NCBI GenBank assembly: GCA_964630225.1
Contig: CAZVUK010000022.1
Location: 1-14,902, forward strand
Direction of reading: 5' to 3'
DNA: 14,902 bases
Source of the DNA: CAYZRY01 sp964630225
GTDB taxonomy: Bacteria > Bacillota_I > Bacilli_A > RF39 > UBA660
Both the position numbers and the translations under genes were made by a program. Within the stretch, counting starts at the first letter, position 1, and every line of letters starts with the position of its first letter. A model generated the notes under the pieces. It worked only from the letters and a program-made list of their open reading frames with translations, made no database searches and was not told the DNA's origin. Shown here piece after piece: positions 14,341 through 14,902 of the stretch.

Positions 14341-14750
14341 TTGATTTTAAAAAACGGGAGAAGATTCACCGTTTCATTATAACTTGGTTTATTTATCTGT
14401 TTATTGTAGTATTACTGCTGTTTTTTATAAATGAACGTTTTAAATATGAAGCATATCTATACTTACCTGCAGTTGCTAAAGAAAAAGAAATCTTAATAAT
14501 AATTCCCAATGATAAATTATCTCTAATAAAAAATAATAATATATATATTAAAAATAAAAAGTTTGCTTACAAAGTTAAAGAGATAAATAAAAATACTATT
14601 CTATTGTCAGGAAAATATTATCAAGAAGTAACTTTATCTTTGGATAAAGCTTTCGGTGAAGTTAATGAAGTTAAAATAAAACTTTATAGTAAAAAGATAA
14701 TTGATATCATATTAGAAAACATTTGGAGGAAAGATGAAAGAATTAAGTGA
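14328..14750 (+). CDS. Minimal HlyD-like accessory protein of the bacteriocin exporter
   Basis: This 140-residue protein has a basic N-terminal tail, one membrane helix (about 18-35, IITWFIYLFIVVLLLFF) and a small beta-rich outer domain from about residue 41. It closes with an amphipathic tail (KKIIDIILENIWRK). The topology and C-terminal pattern recall the membrane-proximal and end segments of HlyD/LagE-type adaptor proteins that partner C39 exporters. Those are usually near 450 residues with a coiled-coil hairpin, which is absent here. The gene overlaps the exporter by 13 nt and the peptide gene by 17 nt, so it clearly belongs to the operon. GC content is very low. A bacteriocin immunity protein is an alternative, because small membrane proteins often fill that role. 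The accessory call is inference from position and weak similarity. Confidence 0.55.
   Translation: MFEIIDFKKREKIHRFIITWFIYLFIVVLLLFFINERFKYEAYLYLPAVAKEKEILIIIPNDKLSLIKNNNIYIKNKKFAYKVKEINKNTILLSGKYYQEVTLSLDKAFGEVNEVKIKLYSKKIIDIILENIWRKDERIK
14725..14730 (+). promoter_or_regulatory. Strong ribosome binding site inside the accessory gene
   Basis: GGAGGA lies three bases before the bacteriocin ATG at 14734 and within the last codons of the accessory gene. It is the best Shine-Dalgarno match in the operon and suggests the peptide is made in larger amounts than the exporter, whose accessory gene has only a weak GAAAG-type site. Confidence 0.65.
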
Positions 14751-14877
14751 AAAAGAAAGTATGGACTTGCGTGGTGGGGCTGCCATGCCTTGGTGGCTTC
14801 CGATTGGTGTTGGTCTCCTTGTTGTCTTCGCCATCGGTATATGGTCTGGCTACACGCGTCCTATGAAGTGTAATTGA
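14734..14877 (+). CDS. Class IIb-type bacteriocin precursor, lactobin A/cerein 7B-like, double-glycine leader
   Basis: The 47-residue precursor begins with the 15-residue leader MKELSEKESMDLRGG, which carries the conserved hydrophobic positions (L4, M10 or L12) and the Gly-Gly cut site of C39 substrates. The predicted mature peptide has 32 residues. It starts AAMPWWLP, continues with a Gly-rich hydrophobic helix containing the GxxxG pair G35 and G39, and ends GYTRPMKCN with a single Cys46. A hydrophobic helix with GxxxG and a GYxRPxKC-type ending is characteristic of lactobin A/cerein 7B-family peptides, which form membrane pores, usually as two-peptide pairs. The gene overlaps the accessory gene by 17 nt. 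Its mature part is about 53% GC, against very AT-rich DNA upstream. Family placement rests on leader, motif and exporter context. Confidence 0.85.
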   Translation: MKELSEKESMDLRGGAAMPWWLPIGVGLLVVFAIGIWSGYTRPMKCN

Positions 14878-14902
14878 TGAAAGAAATTAACAAGAAAGAA
14901 GA
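14877..14902 (+). CDS. Second double-glycine-leader peptide (partial, runs off the window)
   Basis: An ATG at 14877 overlaps the stop of the first peptide (TGATG). It reads MKEINKKE and then runs out of sequence. This closely parallels the first leader, MKELSEKE, in length, charge and position of the aliphatic residue, so it is probably the leader of a second bacteriocin peptide made by translational coupling. The mature region lies outside the window. Confidence 0.6.

Overview
The window is low-GC, gene-dense bacterial DNA. It uses TAA, TAG and TGA as stops and TGG for Trp, so the genetic code is the standard bacterial one. AGGAGG-type ribosome binding sites, GatCAB, a TraX-like protein, a C39 peptidase bacteriocin exporter and TrhA together suggest a low-GC Bacillota or Tenericutes-like lineage, for example a reduced-genome gut relative of the Erysipelotrichia/RF39 type. 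That placement is inference. A run of exactly 100 N (2975-3074) marks a scaffold join, so this is probably a draft or metagenome-assembled genome.

Layout, with all protein genes on the + strand. Bases 1-122 hold the possible tail of an upstream gene and a weak terminator. Bases 123-368 are non-coding with two short inverted repeats and a promoter, followed by an unrecognised 150-residue protein (369-821). A short ORF interrupted by TGA (907-990) lies in frame with and just upstream of a ZIP-family metal transporter (1030-1809), which is followed after 6 nt by a TraX-family membrane protein (1816-2526). Next come tRNA-Leu(GAG), a strong terminator, a small membrane protein cut by the N gap, and a tRNA-Asn(GTT) whose first four bases fall in the gap.

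Bases 3075-7644 form a functional cassette: tRNA-Asn, then gatC-gatA-gatB overlapping or abutting, then a short archaeal-type aspartyl-tRNA synthetase, closed by a strong terminator. Known biochemistry says a non-discriminating AspRS can charge tRNA-Asn with aspartate and GatCAB then amidates it. The cluster therefore holds the tRNA and both enzymes of the indirect Asn-tRNA route.

Bases 7651-9513 carry a kinase-fold protein with a clear promoter, tRNA-Arg(TCG) with its terminator, and a TrhA/hemolysin III membrane protein. A complete P-type Ca2+-ATPase follows (9573-12209).

The right end (12271-14902) is a tightly overlapping bacteriocin operon. It has a C39-peptidase ABC exporter, a very short HlyD-like accessory protein, a 47-residue double-glycine-leader peptide of the lactobin A/cerein 7B type, and the beginning of a second peptide with a similar leader. 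The second peptide is joined by a TGATG stop-start overlap and runs off the window. This looks like a two-peptide (class IIb) bacteriocin with its own processing exporter, and is the most notable part of the window. No immunity gene is visible, and one may lie beyond the right edge.
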